Position numbers and translations under genes: made by a program
Assembly: GCA_050084515.1 (NCBI GenBank)
Contig: CM114271.1
Coordinates: forward strand, 40,982,001 to 41,046,000
DNA from: Blasia pusilla
Lineage: Eukaryota; Marchantiophyta; Marchantiopsida; Blasiales
Length of the DNA stretch: 64,000 nt
Direction of reading: 5' to 3'
The notes under the pieces: generated by a model
The model's input: the letters and a program-made list of their open reading frames with translations, nothing else
The model's database searches: none
Told to the model about the DNA's origin: nothing
Shown: one piece after another, positions 24,901 to 37,689 of the stretch
Layout of the letters: each line of letters opens with the position of its first letter
Position numbering within the stretch: position 1 is the stretch's first letter

Positions 24901-25920
24901 GTAGCCAAGAGTGCTACTATGACCCCTTTGGACACCACCCCGAGAAGAGGGTATTCGCGTGTTGGATCTCTTTGGGGGGATCAGCATTGGCTTAGCTGTT
25001 GTTTTGCACGAAGGAGTGCGCGTGCAACAGAACCTGTACATTGAGATTGATGATGTTGCAAGGCGCACTTCACTGCACTATATGGCGCAGCTACGCCTCT
25101 GATTTCCTGCCTTGTTGTTTACGTCCGCCGTCCAAGGATACCATAGTTCTCTACTGAGGGAAATTTCATTGTTGGAGTCGCAAGACTTGGAGCGGGTAGG
25201 GACCATAGATTTGGTCATTGCACGTTGGCTGTGTTAGGGCCAATCGAGTGTTGGACGAGGTAGCGGGTTAGATGACTCTCGGTCTAGGTTGTTTTGGGAG
25301 ATAATGCAGATCTTGCGACACTTAGAGGAACATCAGTCTCGTTCTCCCGCATATATTATGGAGAATATGCCAATTTTGGGCGATTCAAGTTCCCGCGTGG
25401 TGACGAGTGCATATCATGTTTGTGCATGGATTGGCTCCGCAGTGTTGTTGGATGTGGAAAGTATAGGTTCATGAGCATATTGCCCGCATCTTTGGTGGAC
25501 CAACTTGGTGTCACATGAGATGAGGACGTATGCCAGAGTGGAGTGCCTCTTCCATTTATTTGTGGATTCTATTCTAGATCTATGTCGTCGATCACAGGCA
25601 ATGAGGCACGATGATCAACCACTGTTGACTATGGTCAACACGATTGGCATGCCACGAGCAGCCTTTCCCACTTTTGTGAGTTTTCTCGCTTCCTATGCAT
25701 TCAAGGAGGCCGGGCCTGGCTTGGTTTGGGATGACCAAACACAGCGGTTGATGGAGCTCAACGCTGCTGAACGAGAGCAAGCAATGGGATTTCCCATATA
25801 AGTGATGGCAGTACCGTCACTATTAGAGGCATCACAACATCACGTCTTGGGTCAGGCGATGGACCTAAATTGCTTCACATGGATTTTCAACTTAGGAGTA
25901 GTTGAGCCGCGTCATTTGAG
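24901..25920 (+). pseudogene. Element A DNMT3-like cytosine methyltransferase domain, decayed
   Basis: Motif I (VLDLFGGISIGLAVVL), the cofactor-binding loop, begins near 24959. The acidic motif II region (YIEIDD) follows. Motif IV near 25226-25240 is altered: Cys is kept (25232-25234), but the Pro before it is Leu and the Gln after it is TAG. Then come GQSSVGRGSGL, SRSRLFWEIM and motif VI as MENMP (normally ENV). The motif VIII and target-recognition part (about 25460-25800) contains GPGLVWDDQTQRLMELN and EREQAMGF. The motif IX/X region follows to about 25920. The order and the short recognition segment match DNMT3-type enzymes. It would be inactive as read. Confidence 0.88.
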
Positions 25921-26219
25921 GATGACAGATCATAACTGTTACATTGGTGAATCCCATCCCTACCGAGATGGTTGAGGCAGTGGCTGGGGGCAAGACCTGA
26001 GGAGATCGACACACCATGGATGATCGAGAGAGACGCCCTTGAACTTCTTGGGATGTTTTTCTGGTAAGCCGGGAGATGATAGCCACAACATTGAGCGTGG
26101 TTCTAGGTATTGCACGTGGAGGAGATCTGATTTTATAGTTGGTTGTAGGAGAGTAGTCCAATTCTGTTGTTCGAGATGGGGTTGCACCATAACAACCACC
26201 GACATCCGTGCTAGAGAGT

Positions 26220-27000
26220 CTTACCATAGTCATGATGGAGACTTGGGAGCCAAATATGGGCCCTAAGTTGACAAGAGGAGAGTTGTGCCGCATACATCAG
26301 TTCCTTAGGAGTAATAGGAGTTGTTTTGTATTTAGCATGCATGATTTGGGTACTCTAAAGGGTCCACGGATCCGCACTGAGTTGTCGAGCGACACGACGA
26401 TCTTCCGACGACCCTACAGGTACAGTGATATGGAGAGGGCTCTGTTCAGAGTAGCAGCGAGGACTTGGTTGGAGTAGGACTAGTGGAGATGTCGCATGAA
26501 GAGTATGCATCTGCCACTATCATGCTCGCCAAGAAGGATGTGCATGGCAACTCGACGGATAGGCGGATGTGTGGAGATTACCGACCTATCAATCGGCAGA
26601 CAAAGTTTGATAAGTATGCCATGCCCACCCTTGAGGAGATCTTTGATGCTATTAGGCATGCAAAGGTTTTCAATTTGTTAGATCTTCAAGCCTATACCAT
26701 GAGTTTCCTATCAGATTGGAGGATACGCAAAGACGGTATTTTGGGGCCTTGATCCTCATGGGAAGGATTGCTTGTACTAGTGGCGGTTCTTACCATTTGG
26801 GTTAAAGAACGTCCCAGGTGAGTTTCAGAGGTTCATGGATAGGATCTTGACCAGTCTGGATTTTGCTAGGTATTATATTGATGACATCGTAGTCTTTAGC
26901 GCCATGGTTGAGGAGCATGAGCGACATCTAGAGGAGGTGTTTCGACGATTTTAGTTATATAGGCTGAAGCTACATCCAAGAAAGTGCAAATTCTTCTACG
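26220..27000 (+). pseudogene. Element A reverse transcriptase, decayed
   Basis: The domain opens with METWEPNMGPKL and the RPYRYSDMERAL block, followed by DYRPINRQTKFDKYAMPTLE. The conserved YIDD catalytic box is at 26874-26885 (RYYIDDIVVFS). TAG codons at 26778 and 26952 replace glutamine codons seen in copy C, and a frameshift near 26476 splits the N-terminal part. Confidence 0.87.
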
Positions 27001-27079
27001 ACCAGATATATCTTGTCATACGATATATCTAGGGGGCCTTGGTGTGCAGCGGACGAAGGTAGAGAGTATTTCACACATT

Positions 27080-27690
27080 CCATGCCCTATAGATGCGAGT
27101 CAAGTTCGTGCATTCATGGGATTGGCGGACTTCTATTGACGGTACGTCAAGGGTTTCAGTTTGATTGCAAAGCCGTTGACCTTGCTGACCAAGATGGATC
27201 AGGAGTGGCATTGGGGAGATGAGCAAGAGAGAGCATTTAAGTTGCTCAAGGATCGATTGACGTTTGCGCCCATATTGAGGAGATCGATCAAGGGGCGTCC
27301 TTTCAAGTTGCATACTGATTGGAGCATGTTGGAGCTTGGACTTGTGCTCACCCAATATGACGATGATGGTAAAGAGTTCGTGGTGGCTTGCGCTTGTCGC
27401 TCGAACAATATTGCAGAGGCAAAGTATAGCTCGTGTGAGGGTGAGTGCTTGGCTGTAGTTTGGGTTGTTGCACATTTCAAGTGGTATTTATTCCGCAACC
27501 CCTTTACCATCATTACTAATCATCAATCACTTAAGTGGTTGATGGGGTCCGACAAGCTTACACGGAAGCTTGCGAGGTGGGCTCTTTTGTTGTAAGAGTA
27601 TGACTTCTAGGTGGTGCATAGACTTGGGAACCTCAACCAGGATGCAGATGGTTTGAGCCATAACCCATGCCCGAGTCAGCAAGATGCGAC
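27080..27690 (+). pseudogene. Element A RNase H domain, decayed
   Basis: FMGLADFY (stop) RYVKGFSLIAKPL leads into WHWGDEQERAFKLLK. The RNase H region has FKLHTDWSMLELGLVL, YSSCEGECLAVVWVVAHFKWYLF and the final block VVHRLGNLNQDADGLSHNPC. TAA at 27593 and TAG at 27608 stand where copy B has CAG. Confidence 0.85.
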
Positions 27691-27949
27691 TGGAGTTTGT
27701 TGGCATGGAGAGAGTGATGAGGAGTTGGTGCCAGGATGGCACGCGTCAATCTATTTGGGCTTGTTGGCTATGGAGAGCAAGATTGCTGAGACTTTGATGG
27801 TAAGGTTTGATGGAGAGTCCTTAGATCTAGAGGCCGATGAGGAGACGACAAATGGCCGAGATATTCATGACGATGGAGTGATCTTAGAGAACATGCGTAC
27901 TGATAGTGTCACGACCACAATGGGTGCTAGAGAGTGGAATTGGATCCTA

Positions 27950-28860
27950 CAGCGAGCCTAACATCTCCAATCGGGGGGGGGACACATGTGTTGCGAGTGT
28001 GGGAGGATGGTAGAGTATGTGCAGTGCCTCATCCTTCATAGAGAGGACGTTTGGTGCGTTATGCCCATGAGGAGTTGGGTCATTTTGGAGTGAAGCGGAC
28101 ATATAGCTTGCTTGTCAGAGTGACATTCAACATTAGTTTGTGATCGAATCCAAACATCGTGCAATGCTCCGACTCCATAGTTGCATCCACTTTCGATCAT
28201 GGGTTTAGGTTATAGATGGAGTTTGGATTTTGCACGACCGTTATCTTTGACGGAGCGTCCTAGTCGTTATGTGTTGGTGATAGTCGAGCACTTCTCAAAT
28301 TGGTTAGAGTTGGTTGCATTGCTTGACAAAGCAAGTGAGGGAGTAGCGTATGTCTTCCTAGATCGAGAGTTGAGTCATTAGCGTGCACTAGTTAAGGTGT
28401 GTACAGAGTTTCGCGGGGAGTTTCATGCCTTGCATACGTGATCAGGCGTTTATTGACCATTGGTGGAGAGGGTTGTGCAAACAATGAAAGGAGGATTACG
28501 CAAGTATGGCTTGCAAAGAGGTCACCTAGGAGATTGGGACCTCCAATTGCCGTGGTCGGCGATGGGATACAGATTTGGCAGGTAGCCATCCTTAGCGTCT
28601 TTCTCATCGTACTTGCTACTTTATGGCTGAGAGCCAGATTTACCTGCAACCATTCGTCGAGATGTTGGTGAGGTGTTGAACCTTGATAACCCTGATGTAT
28701 GGATGGGAGCATATTCTGAGAGGGCTGAGTTGTTTGGGAGAGTGATGCCCATGACGTTTGAGAACTTGGCGATTGCGCAACATCATGATACGTAGAGGTA
28801 TGCGACTATTTGGGGAGGTGGTTATCAATCTATTATCCGGAGGTTTCATCAGGGAGACTA
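27950..28860 (+). pseudogene. Element A integrase, decayed
   Basis: The zinc-binding start (HEELGHFGVKRTYSLL) is near 28066. The core follows with PLSIMGLGYRWSLDFARPL and YVLVIVEHFSNWLELVALLDK. The part around the second and third acidic residues is frameshifted and partly deleted (28380-28560). A C-terminal segment resembling copy B continues (AQHHDT, RYATI, GGGYQSIIRRFHQGDYVYLQ). Confidence 0.82.
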
Positions 28861-28867
28861 TGTCTAC

Positions 28868-29220
28868 TTGCAACGGACAACATCCAAGACGTTGGATGTC
28901 AATGCAAGACGCACCATCTTGAGAGTGCGTGAGATTTTTCCATCTGATATTGTCTTATTAGAGGGACGCGATGGTATGGTTAGGAAGGACCATGTGTGTA
29001 ACTGTACGCCATGTCACCTTCATAACATTGACGATATAGTTGATCCGAGCTTAGAAATAGTTCTTGCAGGCTTACGATATATGTTGTGTGGTTTTGCCGT
29101 AATCAGCCACTATGCTAGTTTGTGATGGATATTCGAGAGGATGGCATATGGCATGTTTGACGCCATCTCTCACTAGGGTTCCTCAGGGACAATGGATGTG
29201 TTCCACATGTACATAGAGTA
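28868..29220 (+). pseudogene. Element A C-terminal tail with degraded PHD finger
   Basis: LDVNARRTILRVREIFPSD and LEGRDGMVRKDHVCNCTPCH align with copy B's tail. After a one-base shift, the region 29085-29217 keeps SRGWHMACLTP and QWMC. In copy B the matching region is a full PHD finger. Here at least one zinc ligand is changed (Cys to Tyr) and the frame is broken. Confidence 0.75.
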
Positions 29221-29398
29221 GGTAGTTCTAGATTATGACTTATGTCTATGACATGGATGACAAGAAGGCGACTAACGATGGGGCCACATAAGCAGTCGGC
29301 CTTTTTTGCTCTTAGCATCCGAGAGATGTAGTCATGGTAGGTAGGGATAGATGGCTATGTGGAGTTAGAGGGACCTACCCACCAGCTAGGGGGACGAT

Positions 29399-30134
<736 letters not shown>

Positions 30135-30258
30135 TTGGAGATACTTTGGTACTTCTTGTCTCATTGTTTGGATGCCATGAGTTAGCATGGGATCATGCGT
30201 GTTTGTTAGTATATTTTTTGACAGCGATGTATGTTGTGGAGCGATGTGCATGCGCACA
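30135..30258 (+). repeat. Partial second LTR start after element A
   Basis: About 124 bp starting TTGGAGATAC repeat the first part of the LTR (29398-29521), including TGCCATGAGTTAGCATGGGAT. They stop after TGCGCAC, the position where similar partial copies stop after element C (55421) and in the minus-strand LTR (58625). Confidence 0.8.
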
Positions 30259-32719
30259 AAAAATTTCCATGTCATTGAATGATGTGACATGGTGACTAGA
30301 ATTATCAACATTAAATCGAATACAACCATGTATCAACTTCACGTAGGAATGAATGACGAGGTCATAGATTCAATCACTATAGATGATGACAAGAATTATT
30401 ATTAGGCTGTCATATAATGCCATATGTAAGTATATCTTTGAATCAATTTGTGACACATAATTGAAATGACTTAGTCATATCAAGAAAAGTCAATAATTTT
30501 ATTAGCCATTAAATATTACAAAATTAGTCATTTTATATGACTTGTCTTTATAACTCTATTAGTCATGTACATGAGTATATCACTCATTGCCCAATGACTA
30601 TCAATAATATTTTATCACTATATTGGATATTTTGATGAGCGTTTGAGTCATTATCTTGATTATATTACTCATTGTTGTGATTATATGAGTCATTATCCAA
30701 TCTGAGTAGTTGTGTCAATCATATGTGAGTGCAAGAGTCATATGTATTATGTTACCATTAATTTAATGTCCTTGTATTAATACAATTAGAAATTCTCTCT
30801 ATCATTTCATTCAGTAACATAAATATAAATCTTATTAGCATATTCATTAGTGAGGATAGATATAATTTGATATCTATTGATTTCTTCACATTTAACTCTA
30901 GCCAAATGATCAAACTTTCAAATGCATCTCCAAGTGTAAGTACAGGAGGATCATTCATTGTGTAATTTGTGTTCAGTTCCTGTCGTTTGTAATTAGATTG
31001 CATTGTATCCTTAGGGTCCACTCTAACCAAACCAAGACCATAATCCTTTCCTCCAAACTTATATTTCCCACTTAAATATGAAACTACGCATGATCCAATA
31101 TTCCAAAATAGCCAATTCAAAATAGAAAGAAAATCGTAAAGGTAGCACCATAAGAAAATTGATAAACTAAAATACCCTCATTCATAACATTGGTGAAGGT
31201 CCATCCACCTATTGGTAAATTCTTTGGTAAATGGTTAAGCCTCACTTGGTTGGGTACCAAAAATAAGAAAAAGAAAATTCACAAAAAAACTCATCCATTA
31301 AAGCTAAATATCCATAAAAGGAACAACCCTTTTCCTTTTAAAAAGTGGGAAGCCTTTTTATTTACCTCGAGATTCTTTTTGTTGAGCACTTTTAGGTCAT
31401 ACTGTCAACCATCTTGGTGGTTGCCTCCACCTTCTTGTTGGTCTTTAGTGAAGTGTGTGTGTGCACTATTGCTTCGTCTATATAACAAAGAAATTGGAAG
31501 TTTGCAATACATAGATAAGCGAAGAAAATTCTCACATTCAACAATCATAAATAAACAAATTTATCTTATCTAAAAATCAATGCAACTGGAATAAATAATA
31601 CAAGGAATAAGAATACGAAGTGGCTGAGAGATGCACCTTGGAAAGTTGTAGTAGTCACTCATTTTGCTTAGTCAGTAATGGTAAGATTTGGATAATCAAT
31701 CTTCTCTTTACCTACGCGAAAGAAAGAGTCCAAATGCCAATAAATATTTTCATGTCTTACTCGACATAATATTTAAATCCTCACAAGAAAAAAATCAGTT
31801 TTCTATGTTCAAATAGAAAATGTAGTTATAAAAATGTATCGAGGATTTAGAGGAGTAACTTTGAATTGCACACTTGATTAGCTCTTACTTCTACTATGGA
31901 CATCCTTATTGTCTATGAAATTTCAAATTCCCTTTCTTAGGCGACTTGTTGGCCTCAATGCCAAGTTGTAAGTTTGTCACAACCTCCTATTCTTCTTGAT
32001 AGAACCATGTACAAGCCACATAAGTACTTAAAAAATAAGCATTTGATGATACCACAAAACCAGAATTTAGAGGTTATATAAGCAATATAACTTACTTTTC
32101 AAAGTTTTTGCATCATCCATGAATACACCATCAATTGATATACTAAAAGTAGTTCTTTCCCACTTAGATCCAATTTGGAGACCCAATTCATAAGTACTTA
32201 TAACTTCTTGGGGATATTTTGAGGAGTGGCCTTAAGACTGCTCCATTTATTTGACTCTCCCATAGGCTACTCTCAATTTGGGACCTAATATCTTGTATAC
32301 CTTCATCCAATTTTCTCTCAACATCATTTAGGTAGGAAGTGAGATCATATTCAACTCCCTATCAAGCCTACAAAAAAACTAACACATTTGAACATGAATG
32401 TTTCTTCCAAGTCTCGTTCTAGCATCTAACTCTCGTTCTAACATGGGCATCTATCACCTCTGAATGACACTAATCAATCGACACAAGCGAGTAAATTTCT
32501 CACAGAAACTCTCTCTCATACACTTATGGAATTCATGGATGCTCTGCAACTTCTCAGTTCGTAACCCCTAATAGTGCCTCTGCAACTCTGCAAAGAACTC
32601 AACCACAAGATTGAACCTAGCACAAACCCTACTAGACAATACAACTGCCCCAATCTGACGCATCCCTCCTAGACACTCATTGGTGGTAGAGGAAGTAGCT
32701 CCTCCTCCTCATCTAGAAT
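30259..32719. other. AT-rich region between elements A and B, no gene recognised
   Basis: Only short frames, no transposon motif and no RNA gene that I can support. An open frame at 31190-31573 is lysine-rich and looks like low-complexity AT-rich sequence. Confidence 0.5.
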
Positions 32720-32936
32720 TCCCAACCCTATTTAAGGAAGGAAGATGGCTTTCCCAAGCCATCTTTCTCATGTTGGGCCATTGGAGCACCTCTCTTGTTA
32801 TGTGTGAGATAAGACCAAGGTGCTAGCGTCTCGATTTCTTGAGAGTACAAGATGGATGAGGCTCGATAGGCCAATGTAAATTGAGGAGAGGAGTTTTAGG
32901 CCCGGTGTGCCATTTTTACTACTCTTTATTTTTACA
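32720..32936 (+). repeat. LTR fragment of the copy C type
   Basis: It matches the 3' end of the LTR of element C (about 55065-55288), including GGAAGATGGCTTTC, CTTTCTCATGTTGGGC and CATTTTTACTACTCTTTATTTTT. It ends in TTTACA at 32936. The 5' part of this LTR is absent. It may be the remains of a 5' LTR of a related element, or of element B. Confidence 0.75.
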
Positions 32937-35465
32937 TGAGAAAGATGTTAGGGGGCTTATGAGAATTCGTTGTTTGCAGATAGGCAAGCAAGTTCCCTTG
33001 ATGGGGAGCCCCACATACGCTGGTTGGCATTTTGTTGTCGTTTTCTTGTCCAGAAAGTTGTGCACGGAAGAGCTGCCCGTTTTTCTTCTCAGATCTTGCA
33101 GGGACGGGTGACGAGGGACATCGACAGAGTGGGGATCGGGCAAGAGCGCTTGGGTGCAACGCATAGTATTGTTAGAGGGTCGAGAGAACGACACATAGGA
33201 GGAGTGTCGAGAGAGAAGCATATTCACGGCTTGTAGTTGCCGGGGGGCCATCAAAAGGTGGATAGGGGCTAGGGCATAGCCGCCCAAGGCTAGGGTTAGG
33301 TCGGACAAGGGAGAGGGCAGGGCCGAAGTACGTCGGGAGCCGGACCCGAGAGCCACGAGCCGGGATTCGGGGCCGGACATTAGGGCGTCAAGCCGCGGCC
33401 CTTGGCCGCAATCCTCCTCTCCTCCCCCACCTTTCATTTACTTCCCCCCCCCCCCCCTTCCCCTACATTTAAGGACGTGCATAGGGCACCGTGACGGACG
33501 TGGTAAGGGCATAGTGGATGTGGTGGAGTAAGGGGCATGGGCAACCTGGTAGAGATGGGATAGACGTGGTTGAAAGGGAAGACGTGGTAGGCAAGCCGAA
33601 TGTCGTCCAGGTCATGGTTGACTTAGTCGGGCAATGCAGACGTGGTCAATCGGAAGGACGTTATCATGACCATACGGATTATGTCGTAGAGTATAGTGGG
33701 CTAGTAGAAGCCATACCTTATGTAGGGCCGTAGTGTCTAGATAGAGATGCGGTTTCATACATAGGATTGGGGGTTACTCAGTTGAGGGTGACTTTTCTAG
33801 TAGGGCCCGCTCTTAGGTTGGAGGGTATAGTGTGGAGTGCACTCAAAGAAAAGTAAGTTCTTTGAGTTGAGCCTGTTGCGTTGGGAGTTAGCCTTGGTAG
33901 TGAGTAGAGCTCTTGGCTATGGTGGTTTCCGCAAGCTTCGATCGGGATTCTCCCATCGTGAAGTGGGTTTGACTCCATTGTATGTGATTCTATACGTGTT
34001 TTATGATAGAAGGTCTTTCGCGGATTTCACTCAAAGAACTCGAGTAGATCGATGGTAGCTTCGATCGTAGATCAGTAGGATCTGCTTAAGGCTGATTGTG
34101 TACTCATCCGTGGATGTTCATGGTTTGTGGCCTATGTTGGAGGTATGAATCCGGTGTGTAGTTGGTTGGGAAAGAAGTGCCTTGCTCAGAGCTTTCCAAC
34201 GCGCATTAGATCGCCGGATTTTGTCAAGGGAGCTAGAAGTTATCAGGGATTGAAGATTCTCGTTCGTGTTCGATGGTATTCTAATGTGGAGAGCTTGGAG
34301 TGCGGAAGCTCTGTTGAAGTTCATCCAGATCGGTTGAGAGGTTCCTGTTGCTACCTGTATTTTGATCTCATGTGAAGCTATCTTCTTGAGTCTATGGAGC
34401 GTTGCGGATTTTTGTGTGCATGAATCTGGGCGGAAGCGCTGTCAGATTTCTGATTCTGGAGGTGTATGGAGAGCAAGTTTGTCTGATTTCTAGCTAGAAG
34501 TACAGAGCTTGGTTGTAGCTGATGTTTTGTGGAGAGATAGCTATGGTGGCTAATTGAATTCAGGTCGAAACAGATTTAATTTTGGTTGAGGATTTGTGGA
34601 GTAATTGTTGATCAAAATTTTTCGGACTAGCTCAAGGTCTGGCTATGGTAGACAACAGATCGGAGGGGTTGGTTGGTTGGTGACTCATCCATTGTTGGAG
34701 ACGCCTATCCCATTGGGGGCGCCCTGGTTGGGTATCTCTCCATAGTGAAGCATGGTGAAGCGTGGCGAAGCGTGGCGAACGGGGCAATAGGGGCATATCG
34801 GCGAGTGGGCGAGTGGGCGTGAGAGGCGGAGTAAGGAGCAAGGAGCAAGCAATCAAGCTTGCTTGCTTGGGCGTGAGGCAGTTTTTGCAAGATTTGTGAG
34901 TTGAGTGTTTAACTGCTGAGTTCTTAACTATGCCAGTATACACACTCGTGTAGCTCATTTGGTGTTGTTTGAAGATGTGTTGGGCGCTTTATGCATCTTG
35001 GGTTTTCGGTTGATGGACCTCTAGCGCATAGTACGGTGTAACCTCTCCATGCACATGATATTTTCAGGTGCTACGAGTGCGACTAGCACGTCATCGACCA
35101 GCGGCGGAGTAGCTATTGCATTAGAATTGTGTGGTGAGGTGTGTGGATTCAAGGGGCGCCAGGTTTGGTGGATTGTGTTACCTTGATTTCCATTTGCGAT
35201 TGGAGGGTTGTTGTTGGACTTCCGGTGTTTGGATCCCCTTCATTGTTGCTTCTTGCTTGCGCGCCCATTGTTAGGGTTGACGCTGATTTCCAGAGTAGTT
35301 TTACTCCTGTGTGCTACCGGTAGTGAGGCTGGAGTGATGACCAGAAGACCGTGGGAGGCTTCTTGTGGTGATGACAGGTTAGGTTGCCTACACCCATAGC
35401 TAGTAGAGCTAGAATAGTACAACGATATCGACGTCACTTGGTTACTTAGTGGTGGTGATTTTGTG
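32937..35465 (+). other. Presumed leader and poorly defined 5' LTR of element B
   Basis: About 2.5 kb without coding motifs. A segment with repeated GACGTGGT motifs at about 33495-33640 resembles 42345-42395 in the presumed 3' LTR, so the 5' LTR of B may lie around 33470-34050. The part from about 34400 on resembles the leader of element A. There is a C-homopolymer at 33445-33457. Boundaries are not resolved. Confidence 0.4.
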
Positions 35466-35689
35466 GTGGTGCGGCATCAGCGTTGGTCATCACGGAGGTG
35501 TCTGGTGGTCTGGTTGGGGACTGTGGTGCGGACAATGGTGGTTTTACACAGAGTGGATTGAGGTATCGGCTACCTTTTCCACTTTCGACGGTTGATGAAG
35601 AGAAGGACGAGGGTGTTCCAAACACCGAGTCTTCTACGTTGTTATCGTATGTTGCAGCTCCATTGATTTGGGACATGGACGGGATATAT

Positions 35690-36850
35690 GGGCCATAAAG
35701 GGCCCACGACAATACTCGAGCGCAGTGGGTTCCATTGAGTTGGAGGACTTCATTCAGGAGTTTGATACGTGGTGTGATATGCAGATGTTGCGGAACGCCA
35801 CATTGTTTACAGCCTTCTTGGCTTGGAAGGGGTTGTTTTAGCACTTGGAGGGACCATCCATGGACAATTACCATGAGTTTAGGAAGGACCATGTTGCTGA
35901 GATTGAGGTGTGGAGACAATATTGGTCTCGAGGCTATGTGTCTATCACCCATGGTCGTATTGGTAGTAGTGCTCCTACTATGCTAGCCAGCCCGACGTTG
36001 AGTGGTACGAGTACGAGCCGGATTGGGGGTACAAGTGGAGGTACCCATGGAGGTACCAGTGGAGGTACTAGTGCCCCACCATCATTCAGCCCGGTTGCAG
36101 AGTTCTTCAAAAGGTTGAAGAAGAACTATCAGGTAGTGAAGACAGAGAAGTTGAGGAGTCTTCACGAATTCGAGCGAAAGACTGGTGAGAGTCTTCGTGA
36201 GGCATACACTCGTATGCAAAGCTTGATTTCAGTTACCCAGGGTGTGATGGAGGCTCAAGCAGTCCAGTTTTGGTATGGGATCCTGGACAGAGAGTTGCGC
36301 CGTAGGGTACGTGATGCTACTCTTATGAGTGATGATTCACCCACATTGACCCATGTGTTTGCTCAATCTAAGAAGATTGAGCTTAACATGGTGGAGATGA
36401 GAGTGGTGACATCTGCATTCAGTAGGGATACAACTACTACTTCTCGTGTTCAGCAGTCCACCTCACAGTCTCATAGTAGTGGTGATGGTAGTAGTAGTGG
36501 GAGTCGTGGGGGTTACACACGACCTCAATTAGGTCCTAGAGGGACACTTGCGCAGAGACCATTGCCTTCATTTGCTGCCCCGCAACAAGGATAGTCATGT
36601 TGGACATGTCGAGGTGATCATGTTAGGAGGTTTTGTCCAAAGTCCGTCTCCTATCCTCTTGGAGACGGACTTTGGACGATGGGCCTCAGTTGGCCCCAAC
36701 TCAGTGTGATCATTGTAGGAGACCACGTCATCCTCGAGAGCGTTGCTTTGATCTTCATCCAGAGTTAAGATCAGGACGTGGCCGTGGTGGAGTAGCTCCA
36801 AGAGGCCGATGTGGTAGAGGTGGTAGAGGGCAACCCTCTATGTGAGGTGT
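35690..36850 (+). pseudogene. gag: Element B gag with two CCHC zinc knuckles
   Basis: The capsid region begins before 35700 with SIELEDFIQEFDTWCDMQ. A TAG at 35839 (glutamine codon in copy A) precedes a 249-codon open stretch (35845-36594) containing HLEGPSMDNYHEF-like sequence, LRSLHEFERKTGESLREAYTRM and LDRELRRRVRDATLMSD. A Gly-Gly-Thr repeat lies at about 36028-36074. A first knuckle CWTCRGDHVRRFC (36598-36636) follows a TAG. A second, CDHCRRPRHPRERC (about 36708-36749), lies in the minus-one frame. A 17-bp perfect hairpin (36635-36677) sits between them. The basic tail is Arg/Gly-rich. Confidence 0.85.
36635..36677. repeat. Perfect 17-bp inverted repeat with 9-base loop
   Basis: GTCCAAAGTCCGTCTCC (36635-36651) and its exact complement (36661-36677) enclose TATCCTCTT. 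The RNA would form a very stable stem-loop in gag between the two zinc knuckles. The reading frame changes by minus one between the knuckle before it and the one after it. Copy C does not have this hairpin. Confidence 0.9.
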
Positions 36851-36854
36851 AGCA

Positions 36855-37484
36855 TTGAGTACTAGTGCTACTTGGCAGGCAGCAGCGGCGAAGATGGATG
36901 CATTACCAGCCCGACCAGCCATTGATTGTGAGAGGCTTACACCTAGTGTATGTATGTTGGACAATCGGAGTGGGATATTTCGATTGGTGAGTCCTACAGG
37001 ACAGGTGTATAGACCAGATAGAGTCTTGTTAGACTCTGGTGCCCAACCTTTGATGTTGGGAAAGGCGGCATGTATTGGTTTGGGTATTCAGAGGTCAGAG
37101 CTTGAGCCTTGCCCATTCCAGATTCAAACATCACTTGGAGGAGCCAATGATAGGTCTCAATTCATGACACAAGAGAAGTTGGCTGTACAGTTGAGACTAG
37201 ATCATGCGACTGATAGCTCCCGGTTGGGAGTACCTGCAGTGGTCACATTAGCCGAGTCGTATGATGTACTAGTTGGACGAGCAGTATTGTACCCTATGGT
37301 TTTTCAGATGGACTATTGGACTCAGACAACGTCTTATAGACCTGGTTGGCAGTCCGGGGATGGACGTATGAGCCAGGTTCTGTCGGATTTATTTATGGGG
37401 CTTGACCAGGAGGGTCTTCCCCAACGGTGTAAGCATATGTGGCTGGTTTTAGTGGAGAAGTCACTTGGCCAAGAGACTTTTTAG
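36855..37484 (+). pseudogene. Element B retropepsin-like protease segment
   Basis: A 209-codon open stretch. The active site DSGA is at 37032-37043, followed by QPLMLGKAACIGLG. Further on, SYDVLVGRAVLYPM and SYRPGWQSGDGR match copy A. Its frame equals that of the second zinc knuckle (minus one to the capsid frame). The frame is lost at about 37480, within a run of T. The next kilobase of coding resumes one frame over. Confidence 0.85.
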
Positions 37485-37689
37485 AGGGTAATCTTTCTGC
37501 TATGGATTCTCCTGTGCATGAGGAGGTAGAGGAGGTCCCTAGTTTTGCATCAGTGGCATCCTCATCGTTGGATGTGCCACTTTGGAGTTCACGCGGTGCA
37601 CTACGGTAGGAGGCTGATTGCCTAGTGTAGGAGGCTTGGTGTGAGGTTGTTATACCTCACGAGGAAGAGGAGGCCCCACGGCGGACTCC

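Noticed and set aside
35446-35952. Minus-strand ORF of 168 codons opposite gag of copy B, and similar antisense frames such as 50043-50738 and 51122-51652
   Set aside because: Each lies opposite a recognised sense domain and has no motif of its own. They are shadows of the coding strand.
36600-36680. Programmed minus-one ribosomal frameshift signal in gag of copy B
   Set aside because: The hairpin is real, but there is no canonical slippery heptamer in the correct phase and the stem starts inside the junction codon. Kept only as a finding to test, not annotated as a signal.
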